64,000 nucleotides of DNA from JBGLNJ01 sp034434835 (lineage in GTDB: Bacteria; Chloroflexota; Anaerolineae; Fen-1058), in NCBI GenBank assembly GCA_034434835.1, contig DAOTXX010000019.1, forward strand, positions 1-64,000, given 5' to 3'. How positions within the stretch are numbered: position 1 is the stretch's first letter; each line of letters starts with the position of its first letter. Positions 33,505 to 42,911 of this stretch are shown here, piece after piece. Below the pieces are notes generated by a model. It had not been told where the DNA came from. It saw nothing but the letters and a program-made list of their open reading frames with translations, and did no database searches. The translations under genes and the position numbers were made by a program.

Positions 33505-34493
33505 CTCTCGACCTCCGACATTCCATTTTTGACCTCGAGCTTCTGTCTCCCGGACAACTGCTTGTGATAGAGCGTCAGCACGACAAATCCCAGCGTGACC
33601 CCGAACCACAGCGTACAGAAGCGGATCAACAGCGCTGCCGTGGCTGCCTCCTCACGTGGCAGGCCGACGATCAAGACAAGCATCCCGGCCAGGCTCACCT
33701 CCGCTGCGCCCAAACCGCCGGGCAGCGTGGACGCGCCGCCGACGATGACCGAGAACGCCAGGATGAACGTCGCCTGAAACAGCAGCCTGGCCGTCGGCGC
33801 AACGCCCAAGCCGGTGAGCACAAGGAAAAACGCCGCGCCTTCGCCCGCCCACGAGATCGTCCCCAAGCCAACTGCGACAGCGAGGTTCTTGAGCCGCAGC
33901 AACTCGAAACTACTCTCATAGAATTCGTGCAAGCCGTGTGCGAAACGCGAGACCAACGGCAATCGTTCGGCGATACCCAACAGCCACAGCGAGAACGGTC
34001 GGACCTGAATCACGACGATGCCGCCGATCATGGCGGCCAGAATCGCAGCAAAGACAGGCCAGTATTGCGGGTAAGCCAATACACCTACCGAAGCCAGCAG
34101 CGCGCACGCCAGCGCATCGCTCAGCCGCTCGGCGGCGACGACGGGCAACGTGCGGGCGATGCTGGCGCCGGTCAGGTTTTTGAGCCACAGGCTCTTGAGC
34201 GCCTCGCCGACCTTGCCGGGCGTCACCGTCATCGAAAACCCGCCCAGAAATACCTTGAGGCTGTCCGCCCTGCTGATGTGATCGATCCCCACCTGCCGCA
34301 AATAGTAATGCCATTTGAAAAAGCGCAGCAAGTAGTTGAACGAGGTCAGGCCCAGAATCACCGGCAGCCAGCCCCACTCGAACGCGCGCACCGTGCTCAG
34401 AACTTTGTGGAGGTCGGCCACGAGCGCCACGCCGACGATGACGGCCACGCCAAACAACAGCCCCAGGATGAGCTTGGATTTGATGCTGTTCAC
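33501..34493 (-). CDS. UPF0104/lysylphosphatidylglycerol synthetase-like membrane protein
   Basis: A 330-residue protein with about eight helices. The pattern WLPVILGLTSFNYLLRFFKWHYYLRQVG, FLGGFSMTVTPGKVGEALKSLWL, AAERLSDALACALLASVG and the late STLPGGLGAAEVSLAGML matches the flippase-like domain of MprF-related proteins. It probably moves a lipid or lipid-linked sugar. It is coupled to the PHP gene. Confidence 0.88.
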   Translation of the reverse strand: MNSIKSKLILGLLFGVAVIVGVALVADLHKVLSTVRAFEWGWLPVILGLTSFNYLLRFFKWHYYLRQVGIDHISRADSLKVFLGGFSMTVTPGKVGEALKSLWLKNLTGASIARTLPVVAAERLSDALACALLASVGVLAYPQYWPVFAAILAAMIGGIVVIQVRPFSLWLLGIAERLPLVSRFAHGLHEFYESSFELLRLKNLAVAVGLGTISWAGEGAAFFLVLTGLGVAPTARLLFQATFILAFSVIVGGASTLPGGLGAAEVSLAGMLVLIVGLPREEAATAALLIRFCTLWFGVTLGFVVLTLYHKQLSGRQKLEVKNGMSEVES

Positions 34494-34617
34494 AGGCAGA
34501 CTTGACTTGAAGGATGGAAGGATTATAACACAACGTCTCTTGGCGATTCATCGGCTAGCCTAAACAGAGAAAGAAGCGTATACTGCGATGAAGGATTCGA
34601 TCATCGAGGATGTGCCC

Positions 34618-35049
34618 ATGAAGCGAGAATATCCTGACGGGCCGATCCCGACCGTCGGCGGGATCGTGTTCAACGGCGAGCGCGTGCTGCTGGCGCAGCG
34701 CGGCCAGGAGCCGAACAAAGGACGCTGGACGATCCCCGGCGGTGCCATCGAGTTGGGCGAACCTGCGCGCCAGGCGGTTGAGCGCGAAGTGCGCGAAGAG
34801 TGCGGCCTCACCGTGCAAGCTGACGCGGTCGTCCAGGTGCTGGACATGATCCAGCGCGACGAAAGCGGCGCGGTGCGCTTTCACTATGTGGTGATTGACT
34901 TTTTGTGCGACTATGTCAGCGGAGAGCTGAGGGCCGGGGATGACGTGGCCGATGTGCGATGGGTACATCCAGACGAGTTCGACGCCCTGAGGGTCGCTCA
35001 GCGCACCAGGGAGGTGATCGCCCAAGCGCGCGCTGTGTTTCGCTCGTAG
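34618..35049 (+). CDS. NUDIX hydrolase
   Basis: A 143-residue protein with a complete Nudix box (GGAIELGEPARQAVEREVREECGL, about residues 40-63). N-terminal PDGPIPTVGGIVFNGERVLLAQRG and RWTIPGG resemble ADP-ribose or (d)NTP pyrophosphatases. ATG 34618 has GAGG at a normal distance. ATG 34588 would add ten residues. It stands alone between minus-strand genes. Confidence 0.92.
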   Translation: MKREYPDGPIPTVGGIVFNGERVLLAQRGQEPNKGRWTIPGGAIELGEPARQAVEREVREECGLTVQADAVVQVLDMIQRDESGAVRFHYVVIDFLCDYVSGELRAGDDVADVRWVHPDEFDALRVAQRTREVIAQARAVFRS

Positions 35050-35063
35050 CTCGCCGTTCACGC

Positions 35064-35861
35064 CTAGCAGCGACGGTGCAAGACCATTGTCTCCAGATCG
35101 ATCTCGGCCTGGCCGATCTTGGAGCGGTAGAGCCGCAACTGCGCCTCAAACGAAGAAAAGGGATGGCTGGCTTTGTAGCCCGCGATCATCTGTGTCAACC
35201 AGTCCTCCATGACGGCGCGATCGGCTTCTTTGTATTTGCCCTCGAAGCGAATCTGATCCAGCGGGAGCTTGGGCGGCATGGGCGGATATGTCCCCCGTGC
35301 GTATCCCAAGACGAGCGTCATCAACGGAATGACCCCATCCGGCAAGCTCAGTTTTTCTTTGAGATAGCCAGCATCCAGAAAGCCACTTTGACCGGTCTCG
35401 GATAGCATCACTGAAGACACGCCCAGAGCCTCGGCCGCCAGGTTCATGTTCATGGCGGCCAGCGAGGCGTTCATCACCGCGAGGGTGTATTCGATCAGCG
35501 GGCTGGCAGGAAAAACGTCGAGCACTTGCTTGTCCCGATGTGTGTCCCCCATGATCATCACGGCCCGCTGGCCGTGGAAGGGGATGGAACTGCCAAAGGT
35601 CTCGCGCCACGACTGAGCGGTAAAGACCGCAAAAGTCCACGTCTGCAAATTGACGGTGGAGGGAGCCAGTCGCCCGGCCTCCAGGATAGCCGCAAAAATG
35701 TCGTCGGGTATCTCGCGGTCAGCAAAACTCCGCACACTCCGTCGCCCCAGGATGACCTTCAGCAATTCATTATCCTTCAACGAAGGGGGCACTTGAGGTT
35801 TTCCGGTCAGGATGCGTGCCAGGCTTTTGACAAAACCCAACGGGCCGATCTTGATCAGCAT
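35064..35861 (-). CDS. Nitroreductase family flavoprotein
   Basis: A 265-residue protein with LGRRSVRSFADREIPDDIFAAILEAGRLAPSTVNLQTW near residue 39 (FMN-binding N-terminal pattern) and VIPLMTLVLGYA late. It probably uses FMN and NAD(P)H; the substrate is unknown. The gene is 29 bases behind the radical SAM gene, so the two may act together. Confidence 0.88.
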   Translation of the reverse strand: MLIKIGPLGFVKSLARILTGKPQVPPSLKDNELLKVILGRRSVRSFADREIPDDIFAAILEAGRLAPSTVNLQTWTFAVFTAQSWRETFGSSIPFHGQRAVMIMGDTHRDKQVLDVFPASPLIEYTLAVMNASLAAMNMNLAAEALGVSSVMLSETGQSGFLDAGYLKEKLSLPDGVIPLMTLVLGYARGTYPPMPPKLPLDQIRFEGKYKEADRAVMEDWLTQMIAGYKASHPFSSFEAQLRLYRSKIGQAEIDLETMVLHRRC

Positions 35862-35890
35862 GGTCTATTCCTCTCGAGTTGGCGCATCCA

Positions 35891-37120
35891 TCAGTGGCCT
35901 GGCGGTGCGGTTGCCTCTGCCTTTGAACGTGCGACCACAGAAACGAACCCGCCGAACAACCGGTACTCGTCCATGCGGCATGAATTGATCAACTTGCCGT
36001 CATAGACCGTCATGTCCGGGCAGCTATCGCACATATCGGCGCGGCCATCCGGCAAGAGATCAGGCGCCTGGATGATGCCAATGCTCTGAACATAGAGGCC
36101 ATCGAACAACCGCCCCGGATGTCGCACGACATCCCCCAACCAACGGCGCGCAGCCTGGCGCACCGTGGGATCCCAGGGAGAGAGCAGAAACACCTTGGCC
36201 CCGACCCTGGCCGACGACAGGTAGGCCAGGTAGGTGCCTTTCCACGCATGATGCCCCGCCTGGGCCAGCTCCATCGTCTGTTTGCCGATCGAGCCGTATA
36301 CTCTGTGCTTGGAGCCGATCAAAGCCCCAGCCAGCCACTTGTAAGAGGTGTGCAGAATGCTTCCCCCCAAATAACCCGACGGCTCATATTCTGGACAATT
36401 GTCTTTGATGATCTGATAGACCTCAGGCGCAGTGACAAATTTCTCGTCAAAGCTTTCCCGGACGTAGCTGAGCTGGCTGAGATCGATCTGTCGGTCAGCA
36501 TAATCACGCGCGATGGTGTCGGCGGTGGTCCCCGTGCGATAGGTGATAAAGACCAGGCCATGCACGCGGTCCATGTGGGCCTGTCCCCAGCGCACCACAT
36601 CGGGGATCTCGTGAAAGGTGGAAGGATAGACCGTCGAATTGAAGATGACGCACAGGCCGCCCTCGGCGGCGATCATGTCAGCATAGTGCTGACGCAGCTC
36701 GTTCAGCTCGCGCTCCGTCTTGCCTTTCCAGCGAGGTCGGTTCTGATGGCTGTCAATGTGAATCGTAAAACCAGCCACGCCGGCCTTTTTCAGTTCCCGC
36801 AATAACTCGGGCGTCAAGGCCACCGCATTGGTCAAGATAATAGGCTTGAGACCATGCTGGGCGATAAAGGCTACAATATCCACGATCTGTGGATGGATCA
36901 GCGGCTCGCCGCCCGCAAGGGAGACATTGTCGGGATTGCGCCATCTCTTGAAAAAGAGAACCTCATCTTTGACTTGCTCTAACGGCTTGTGGCCGGTCAT
37001 GTATTGGCGATAGCATCCCTCGCAATGAATATTGCAGATGTCGGTCACTTCCAGCCAGGCGATCGGGTTATCGTTCATGGACCACGGCAGCCGGTACAGA
37101 TTGCGTTTGTCGAGTGTCAT
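35891..37120 (-). CDS. Radical SAM protein with a C-terminal Cys cluster region
   Basis: A 409-residue protein. The CNIHCEGC motif near residue 28 binds the S-adenosylmethionine 4Fe-4S cluster (CxxxCxxC). It is followed by LAGGEPLIHPQIVDIV and a TIHIDS strand. Late Cys residues (CDSCPDM and INSCRMDEY) may hold another cluster. ATG 37120 has AAGGAG eight bases before it. It follows an ABC permease gene after 34 bases and precedes the nitroreductase. The substrate is unknown. Confidence 0.9.
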   Translation of the reverse strand: MTLDKRNLYRLPWSMNDNPIAWLEVTDICNIHCEGCYRQYMTGHKPLEQVKDEVLFFKRWRNPDNVSLAGGEPLIHPQIVDIVAFIAQHGLKPIILTNAVALTPELLRELKKAGVAGFTIHIDSHQNRPRWKGKTERELNELRQHYADMIAAEGGLCVIFNSTVYPSTFHEIPDVVRWGQAHMDRVHGLVFITYRTGTTADTIARDYADRQIDLSQLSYVRESFDEKFVTAPEVYQIIKDNCPEYEPSGYLGGSILHTSYKWLAGALIGSKHRVYGSIGKQTMELAQAGHHAWKGTYLAYLSSARVGAKVFLLSPWDPTVRQAARRWLGDVVRHPGRLFDGLYVQSIGIIQAPDLLPDGRADMCDSCPDMTVYDGKLINSCRMDEYRLFGGFVSVVARSKAEATAPPGH

Positions 37121-37154
37121 GGGTTGCTCCTTCGGCACATGCCAAGATACGATC

Positions 37155-37991
37155 TCACAGGTCACGCCGCGCAAACTGCCGCAGCGCCAGCATCAGCATC
37201 ACGGCAACGTAAAACACCGCATAGGCGACCATCGCCGGGCTGGGCACGGAGGTCGAAGCAAAAGGCGACGCGCCCAACACGGCAGAGATCGAGCTTTGCA
37301 TCTCATAAGCCGCACGCTTCCACAACGCTTCGCTGGGCATGAACAGGCTCGACACGATGCCGATGTTGACGGCGGTCTCGTTGTGCAACAGCGAGCCGAT
37401 CTGCTCGATCCAGCCGCCGACGAACGCCAGCCCATACAGCCCAAAGGCCAACACGCCGTTAGCGAGCGTGGAAAGCGACGTGCCGCCCAAAATGCTCACG
37501 CTAAGGAGCACCGTCCCTTCCAGCATCATCAGCCCCAGCCCGCGCCACAAGCCAGGCGTCGAATAGCGCGTGAGCGCATACATCACCCCGGCCACGCCGC
37601 CGCCCATCAGCGCCACATACAGCGCGAGCATCCCCGCAAAGCCCAGCCACTTGCCCAGGACGATCTCGCGTCGGCGTAGCGGCTTGGTAACCACCGCCTG
37701 CACCGTCCCCGATCCGATCTCGCCCGCGAGCGTGTCCACGCTGGTCAGCACCGTCATCATCACGACGAGGAAATTGACCACGTACAACCCGGCCATCAGC
37801 AAGAAATTATACATCTCGCGCATCATCGCCTCCTGACGTGAGCTGGTCGTGCGCGAAATCTCTCGCTGAATGAAATACACGCCCACGCCATACAGCACCA
37901 GGAACGCCAGGCCCAAGATCAGCGCCGCCCACAGAATCTTGCGGCGGGCCGCCTCACGAAATGTCAGTCGAGCGATGATCCAGGTGGCCAT
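37155..37991 (-). CDS. ABC-2 type permease
   Basis: A 278-residue protein with six helices of the ABC-2 type. Near residue 70 is VDTLAGEIGSGTVQAVVTKPLRRREIVLGKWLG, the conserved loop of these permeases. It pairs with the ATPase encoded just upstream. ATG 37991 was chosen; GTG 38000 is an alternative. The gap to the ATPase gene is a heptad tract. Confidence 0.92.
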   Translation of the reverse strand: MATWIIARLTFREAARRKILWAALILGLAFLVLYGVGVYFIQREISRTTSSRQEAMMREMYNFLLMAGLYVVNFLVVMMTVLTSVDTLAGEIGSGTVQAVVTKPLRRREIVLGKWLGFAGMLALYVALMGGGVAGVMYALTRYSTPGLWRGLGLMMLEGTVLLSVSILGGTSLSTLANGVLAFGLYGLAFVGGWIEQIGSLLHNETAVNIGIVSSLFMPSEALWKRAAYEMQSSISAVLGASPFASTSVPSPAMVAYAVFYVAVMLMLALRQFARRDL

Positions 37992-38002
37992 ATCCCTCAC
38001 CC

Positions 38003-38040
38003 CTCATCCTTCATCCTTCCGCCTTCATCCTTCATCCTTC
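38003..38040. repeat. Heptad-period tract between ABC genes
   Basis: CCTTCAT, CCTTCCG, CCTTCAT, CCTTCAT, CCTTCAC: five units in exact 7-base register. It ends in the stop codon of the ATPase gene. Confidence 0.75.
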
Positions 38041-38956
38041 ACAGCCCCCCATCTGTTCCTACGACTTGCAAGAACAAATCCTCCAGCGAGAGCTTTTGTG
38101 GCGTCATGGCGTAAAGATCGCCACCCTGCTCCACAATCCACCGCGCCATTTGCGGCAACGCCTCTTCGGCGTCCACCGCCAGGTGAACGCGCTCGCCATC
38201 CACGCGCACGTCCTGTCCCCACCGCGACAGTCCCTCGATCATGTTCGGTGAGAGACGGCCCACACGCAGCTCGACGGTCGTTTGACCTTCGACCAGCGTC
38301 TGCAGCGCGGCTTGCCGGATCACCTGCCCCTGCTTGATGAACGCCACGCGGTCGCAGGTGATTTCGACCTCGGACAGCAAATGCGAGTTGAGAAAGACTG
38401 TAGCCCCCTGGCTCTTGAGATCGCGGATAATGTCGCGCACCAAGCGACGCCCCACCGGGTCCAGCCCGGAGGTCGGCTCGTCGAGGAAAATCAGTTGGGG
38501 CTGGTTGAGCAGCGCCTGCGCCAGCCCAATGCGCTGCAGCATCCCTTTGGAAAACGATTTGAGTTTCTTGTCCGAGTGCGGCGCGAGGCCGACCAAGTCG
38601 AGCAGCTTGGGGACGCTCTCTCGCAACCGCGCCTCGGTCATGCCATACAGTTGACCGTGCAGGCGCAAGAACTCGGCAGCGTTGAGCCAATCGTGAAAGC
38701 GAAAGTGCTCCGGCAAAAAGCCGACGCGGGCGCGCGTCTTGACATCGCCCAGCGGCGCGCCGAGCAGCCTGCCCTGGCCGCTCGTCGGCGCAACCAAACT
38801 CAATAGCATCTTGACCGAGGTCGTCTTGCCCGCGCCGTTCGGGCCGAGAAAGCCAAATACCTCACCCTGTCGTACTTGCAGCGTGAGGTCCTCAACGGCA
38901 ACTTTGTGGCCGAACACTTTGCGGAGATGATGTGTTTCGATGGCTAGCTGTTCCAT
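38039..38956 (-). CDS. ABC transporter ATP-binding protein
   Basis: A 305-residue protein with GPNGAGKTTSVKML (Walker A, residue 38), LKSFSKGMLQRIGLAQALL (signature), LIFLDEPTSGLDP (Walker B) and NSHLLSEVE (H-loop). The last 90 residues or so form the usual extra C-terminal domain of export ATPases. It works with the ABC-2 permease; the cargo is unknown. Confidence 0.95.
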   Translation of the reverse strand: MEQLAIETHHLRKVFGHKVAVEDLTLQVRQGEVFGFLGPNGAGKTTSVKMLLSLVAPTSGQGRLLGAPLGDVKTRARVGFLPEHFRFHDWLNAAEFLRLHGQLYGMTEARLRESVPKLLDLVGLAPHSDKKLKSFSKGMLQRIGLAQALLNQPQLIFLDEPTSGLDPVGRRLVRDIIRDLKSQGATVFLNSHLLSEVEITCDRVAFIKQGQVIRQAALQTLVEGQTTVELRVGRLSPNMIEGLSRWGQDVRVDGERVHLAVDAEEALPQMARWIVEQGGDLYAMTPQKLSLEDLFLQVVGTDGGL

Positions 38957-39001
38957 GCTTGTTGTCCAAGTATATCATGAGCGTACTTGCTCACCGTCTA
39001 T

Positions 39002-39114
39002 AGCCGCGAAATGAATTTCGCGGCTGTCACGCCCAGTCTGCTGAAGCAGACGGGGGCCATCGCCAACCGGCTTTAGCCGGTTTCTCGTACCAGCCGGATG
39101 ATTCATCATCCGGC
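39002..39114. repeat. Array of four perfect hairpins with T-NN-A centres
   Basis: Four hairpins follow each other: AGCCGCGAAAT-GA-ATTTCGCGGCT (39002-39025), GTCTGCT-GA-AGCAGAC (39036-39051), AACCGGCT-TT-AGCCGGTT (39065-39082) and GCCGGATGAT-TC-ATCATCCGGC (39093-39114). All arms are perfect and each centre is closed by T and A. The array fills the gap between two transporter operons. Confidence 0.8.
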
Positions 39115-39167
39115 CAGGGGCGGGTTGGGCAGTGACTGCCAAAGGCGGTAAACAAGTACTCACGAGC

Positions 39168-40151
39168 TTATTCGCGCACGCGCGGATCGAGCCGCCAGTG
39201 AAGCGCATCCGCCGCAAGGTTGACCAAGCTATAGACGACCGCGCTCAACAACACCACACCCTGGACAACAGGCAAATCCTGCGCCAGCACCGCCTCGACC
39301 GCCAGACGTCCCAGACCTTGCCGGGCAAAGACCGCTTCCGTCACCGCCGCGCCGCCCAGCAGAAATCCGAATTGAAGCGCGATCATCGCCAGCACGGGCG
39401 GCAGCGCGACGGGCCACACGTGGCGCGCCAGCACGAGCCACCCGGTCAAGCCTTTGGAGCGGGCGACCGTGACGTGAGCTTCCGTCATCACGTCGAGCAG
39501 GCTGGCGCGCGTGAGCCGCGCGATCGCACCCGCCGAGGCCAGGCCTAGAACTGTGGCGGGAAGGATGAGATACAGCAAGCCGCCGCTGCCCGTGCCCGGC
39601 AGCCAACCAAGCGCGACTGAGAAAATCATCAGCGCCAGCAGCCCCGACCAAGCCACGGGCGTCGAAATGCCCAGCAGCGCCATAATCATGCTCGAGCTGT
39701 CGAGCCAGGTTCCGTGAAAACTGGCTGCGGACATTCCCAGCCCTGCACCGATCACGATCGCAACCAGCATCGCTGCAAGGGCCAGCTCCAACGTCGGCCC
39801 GGCCATTTCCAACAGCATTTGCGTCACCGGGCGGCCAACGATCCACGACTCGCCCAGGTCGAGGCGGACAAGCCGGCCCATGAATCGGACGTACTGCTCG
39901 CCCAACGGGCGATCCCATCCGATTTGCGCGCGACGTTCAGCGATCGCCTGCGGCGAAGCCCCGGCGCGGACCAGCATCTGCGTAGCCGGGTCGCCGGGGA
40001 GAAGGTGAACAGCAAAGAACGAAAGTGTGGCGGCCGCCCACAAAACGAGGAGGATGGTGATCAGACGACGGATGAGGAATTTCAACTCTTGATCCAGTGC
40101 GAATACCCAAGATCGTCGAGAGCGTATGATCGCAAACGGTGAGACGCCCAT
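39168..40151 (-). CDS. DppB/OppB-type ABC permease
   Basis: A 327-residue protein. The pattern LIRRLITILLVLWAAATLSFFAVHLLPGDPA and later AVTEAVFARQGLGRLAVEAVLAQDLPVVQG matches peptide or nickel importer permeases. The ATG at 40151 shares one base with the preceding stop (TGATG). No second permease of the DppC type, no ATPase and no binding protein of this system is next to it, so the partner genes must lie elsewhere. Confidence 0.88.
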   Translation of the reverse strand: MGVSPFAIIRSRRSWVFALDQELKFLIRRLITILLVLWAAATLSFFAVHLLPGDPATQMLVRAGASPQAIAERRAQIGWDRPLGEQYVRFMGRLVRLDLGESWIVGRPVTQMLLEMAGPTLELALAAMLVAIVIGAGLGMSAASFHGTWLDSSSMIMALLGISTPVAWSGLLALMIFSVALGWLPGTGSGGLLYLILPATVLGLASAGAIARLTRASLLDVMTEAHVTVARSKGLTGWLVLARHVWPVALPPVLAMIALQFGFLLGGAAVTEAVFARQGLGRLAVEAVLAQDLPVVQGVVLLSAVVYSLVNLAADALHWRLDPRVRE

Positions 40152-40951
40152 CACAGCTCGCGGGAAGGCGAACCCGGCCGTGCAGCCAGCAGAGCTATCC
40201 ACCGGCCGAGGGCCCACGCCAGCACGGTGTGCAACAGAATGATCGCCCAGACGTTGCGAGCCATGACAAAAACCGTCGAGCTGAGCGCCAGCCATGCGAT
40301 CTGCATGAGCAATGCCTCGCGCTGAGGGCCATCAGCAATGCCGGCTCGCCACGCGGGATTGAGCGTCCATTCCAGGATCACCAACGCCGCTCCGGCGAGC
40401 GTCGCCCAGTAGGGATCGGCCATGAACACGAGCGGCACTGCGCGATAGAACGCCCAGTGGATTTCCGCATAGAGGCTTTCGCGCGCGACGACCAGAATCG
40501 AAGGGGCCGGCACCAAGCCACTGGCGGGAAATTCGCCACTCCCACCCGCCGGGAGCGCGTACGTCGCGCGACGGACGTTCCACCAGCCCAGCACCAGGGT
40601 CATGGCCGCGATGCTACCCAACCCCGTGACCCAGCCAAAGGACCTGGCCCAATCGGTCAACGGCCAACCCAAAGTCCATCCGGGCAAATCCGCCGTCCCG
40701 GTGCCCAGCAGACCGATCACGACCAGAGACAGCGCGTGGCGCAACAAAGCCGCATAAGGAATCAGGAGATAGTAGGCAAATCGAACGAGGAAGATAATCG
40801 CCCGGCCCAAGGGGTTGCCAGACCAGCCCGCGCGAAAACGGCCCAGGGTGCTTTGCGGCCGATGCAGAGAAACCCACGCCAGTTGCGTGCCGATCCCATA
40901 GAGCAGGATCGAGCCCGCCGTCCACAGCACGAGTTCGATGCGCTCATCCAT
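40151..40951 (-). CDS. Unidentified polytopic membrane protein
   Basis: A 266-residue protein with six or seven helices. I do not recognise a family. It lies nine bases after the histidine kinase gene and is coupled to the DppB-type permease. It could belong to either one. Confidence 0.65.
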   Translation of the reverse strand: MDERIELVLWTAGSILLYGIGTQLAWVSLHRPQSTLGRFRAGWSGNPLGRAIIFLVRFAYYLLIPYAALLRHALSLVVIGLLGTGTADLPGWTLGWPLTDWARSFGWVTGLGSIAAMTLVLGWWNVRRATYALPAGGSGEFPASGLVPAPSILVVARESLYAEIHWAFYRAVPLVFMADPYWATLAGAALVILEWTLNPAWRAGIADGPQREALLMQIAWLALSSTVFVMARNVWAIILLHTVLAWALGRWIALLAARPGSPSREL

Positions 40952-40960
40952 GTCGGAGGG

Positions 40961-42712
40961 CTATTCCTTGTGGAGCGGCACGGCCAGCGTGATCAGCGTG
41001 CCCTTGCCCGGGTGCGAGTCGAGGGTCAGGATGCCGTTGATTAACTCGGCGCGCTCGCGCATGTTGACCATGCCCAGGCTGCCGCGCGATTCGTAGGCCG
41101 AGGTGACGCCTTGAACGTCAAAGCCTTCGCCGTCATCTTGAACTTCGGCAATGACGGCATCGTGCTCGGCCCTCAAGCGCACCCAGATGTTGCTCGCCCG
41201 AGCGTGCTTGCGCGCGTTACCGACCGCCTCTTCGACGATGTAAAAGATAACGCCCTGCATGTTCAGGTCAATCAGGTTTTCGACGGGCTGCGCTTGCAGG
41301 TGGATCGCCAGGCTGGGATCGGTCTCCTTAGACTTTTGGATGGACTGCTCCAGCGCAGCGGTCAGGCCTTGCGTTTCCAGCACCAGCGGGCGCAGCGTAA
41401 AGAGCATGTGGCGGATCTCTTTGGTCGTCCGCCGCGCCAACTCTTCGATCTTGGCCAGCTCGCCGTCCAGTTTGGTCGGTTCGTGCTCGGCCAGCTTGCG
41501 CGCATAGTTGAGTCGCATCGCAATCGCGGCGATACTCTGCGTGGGGCCGTCGTGCAAATCCCGCGCCAGCTTTTTGCGCGCGTTCTCTTCAATCTCGACG
41601 ATACGATTCTTTTCCTGCTGCAGGCTCTGGTAAAGCTGCGCGTTTTGCATGGCAATCGTCGCCTGACTGCACACCGCCGTCAGCATCTCGATGTGCTCAC
41701 CCGTGAACACGTCCGCATCGCGGCTGCCCACGACCACCAACCCGTACGTTTCAAAGCCCGCCCGCAGCGGAACGCATAGCACCTGCTTGCAATCCTGCAG
41801 CGCCACGAACTGGCTCAACTCCGGGTCTTCGAGGGGATTGTCCGCCAGGATGGGATCGGCGGATTTGAGCGCCTGGGCGACCAAGCCGGACTTGCCGGGG
41901 ATCGTCTTGAGCTGATCGCGCGTCGTCAGGTGACGCGAGGCCGCTACATAGTAGCCACCTTTGTCGTACAGAAACACAACGCTGACCATCCGCCGCGCCG
42001 CTGGCCCCAGGTCCTTGAAGCCCATCGAGGCAATGTCGAGGATCGCATCCAGGATGCGCTCGTAGCTGAGCGTCGCGCCGAGCGTGCTGGCCATCTCGAA
42101 CACGGCGCGCACCTGTTCGCGGGCCGTGCGCAGCCGGCGCAGCTCGGCCTCCTCCTCGGCCAGGCTCAACCGGGTGAGAATGTCTCGCATCCGATCGCCC
42201 ACGCTGCCGGTCAACACGGCCGCAATGAGCAAGATGAGCGAGTTCAGGAGGACTGGAAAGAGATGCTGCATCCCCAGGTCGGGCAGCACCGGCCACACGA
42301 CGATCACCGAATAGACGAGCGCAATGCTGCCCGCCGTGATCAGCCCGGCAATCCAATCAAACCGCAGCACCGCGGTAAAGACTGGAAACAGACAGAAGAA
42401 AAACAGCGGGCTGCCTGCGCCGCCGGATGCAAAGACCAGTCCGACTGACAGCAAGCTGTCCAGCACCAATGTCAAGATCGGCATGAGGCGAGCCGACACG
42501 TGAAAGGCCAGCAGCAACATGCTCAGCAGGTTGTAGGCCGCACCGACCAGCAGCAAGCCCAAGGTCAGGGTCATGCTGGAATCGCTCCACGCAGTGCGAT
42601 TGGGGCTAGCGAGCAAGACAAGACCTACACTGACCAGCAATAACCACCGCAGGTTGCCGACCAGCCAATCTAACTGTGTCAGAGGTCTGGCTTTGGACTT
42701 TAAGCGTGGCAT
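40961..42712 (-). CDS. GAF-containing sensor histidine kinase (NarL-partner type)
   Basis: A 583-residue protein. About six helices (residues 15-190) are followed by a coiled coil, a GAF domain (about 215-350), the phospho-acceptor helix ARDLHDGPTQS (His near 388) and an HATPase domain with VGNARKHARASNI and a GEGFD loop. The DLHDGPTQ motif shows the HisKA_3 class, which works with LuxR-type regulators. No response regulator gene lies next to it. ATG 42712 was preferred to a TTG at 42742. Confidence 0.9.
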   Translation of the reverse strand: MPRLKSKARPLTQLDWLVGNLRWLLLVSVGLVLLASPNRTAWSDSSMTLTLGLLLVGAAYNLLSMLLLAFHVSARLMPILTLVLDSLLSVGLVFASGGAGSPLFFFCLFPVFTAVLRFDWIAGLITAGSIALVYSVIVVWPVLPDLGMQHLFPVLLNSLILLIAAVLTGSVGDRMRDILTRLSLAEEEAELRRLRTAREQVRAVFEMASTLGATLSYERILDAILDIASMGFKDLGPAARRMVSVVFLYDKGGYYVAASRHLTTRDQLKTIPGKSGLVAQALKSADPILADNPLEDPELSQFVALQDCKQVLCVPLRAGFETYGLVVVGSRDADVFTGEHIEMLTAVCSQATIAMQNAQLYQSLQQEKNRIVEIEENARKKLARDLHDGPTQSIAAIAMRLNYARKLAEHEPTKLDGELAKIEELARRTTKEIRHMLFTLRPLVLETQGLTAALEQSIQKSKETDPSLAIHLQAQPVENLIDLNMQGVIFYIVEEAVGNARKHARASNIWVRLRAEHDAVIAEVQDDGEGFDVQGVTSAYESRGSLGMVNMRERAELINGILTLDSHPGKGTLITLAVPLHKE

Positions 42713-42788
42713 GTAACTTTTCACATCTGGGGAATTCACCAAAAGGCCGCGCCGCGCTCGAGCGCACGGCCGCGGCCGGCAAGCAGAA

Positions 42789-42862
42789 TGGGCGCGAGAG
42801 GGCTCGAACCTCCGACCTCATCAATGTGAGTGATGCGCTCTGACCGGCTGAGCTACGCGCCC
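42789..42862 (-). tRNA. tRNA-Val(CAC)
   Basis: 74 bases with all arms. The acceptor is GGGCGCG / CGCGCCC with discriminator A, followed by the D-arm GCTCAGCCGGTCAGAGC. The anticodon arm is CATCA-CTCACAT-TGATG, with anticodon CAC, and the T-arm is GGAGG-TTCGAGC-CCTCT. It reads the Val codon GUG. The 3' CCA is not encoded. Confidence 0.95.
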
Positions 42863-42911
42863 GGACGGCCAGGATTATAACATCGAACGGGTGAAATGGC
42901 AACCATCCCCA

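Noticed and set aside
39168..40295. Start of the DppB-type permease at 40295
   Set aside because: The extra 48 residues overlap the previous gene and are not hydrophobic. The ATG at 40151 matches the family start.
37155..40951. One large ABC system from 37 to 41 kb
   Set aside because: The ABC-2 pair and the DppB-type permease are of different classes and are separated by the hairpin array.
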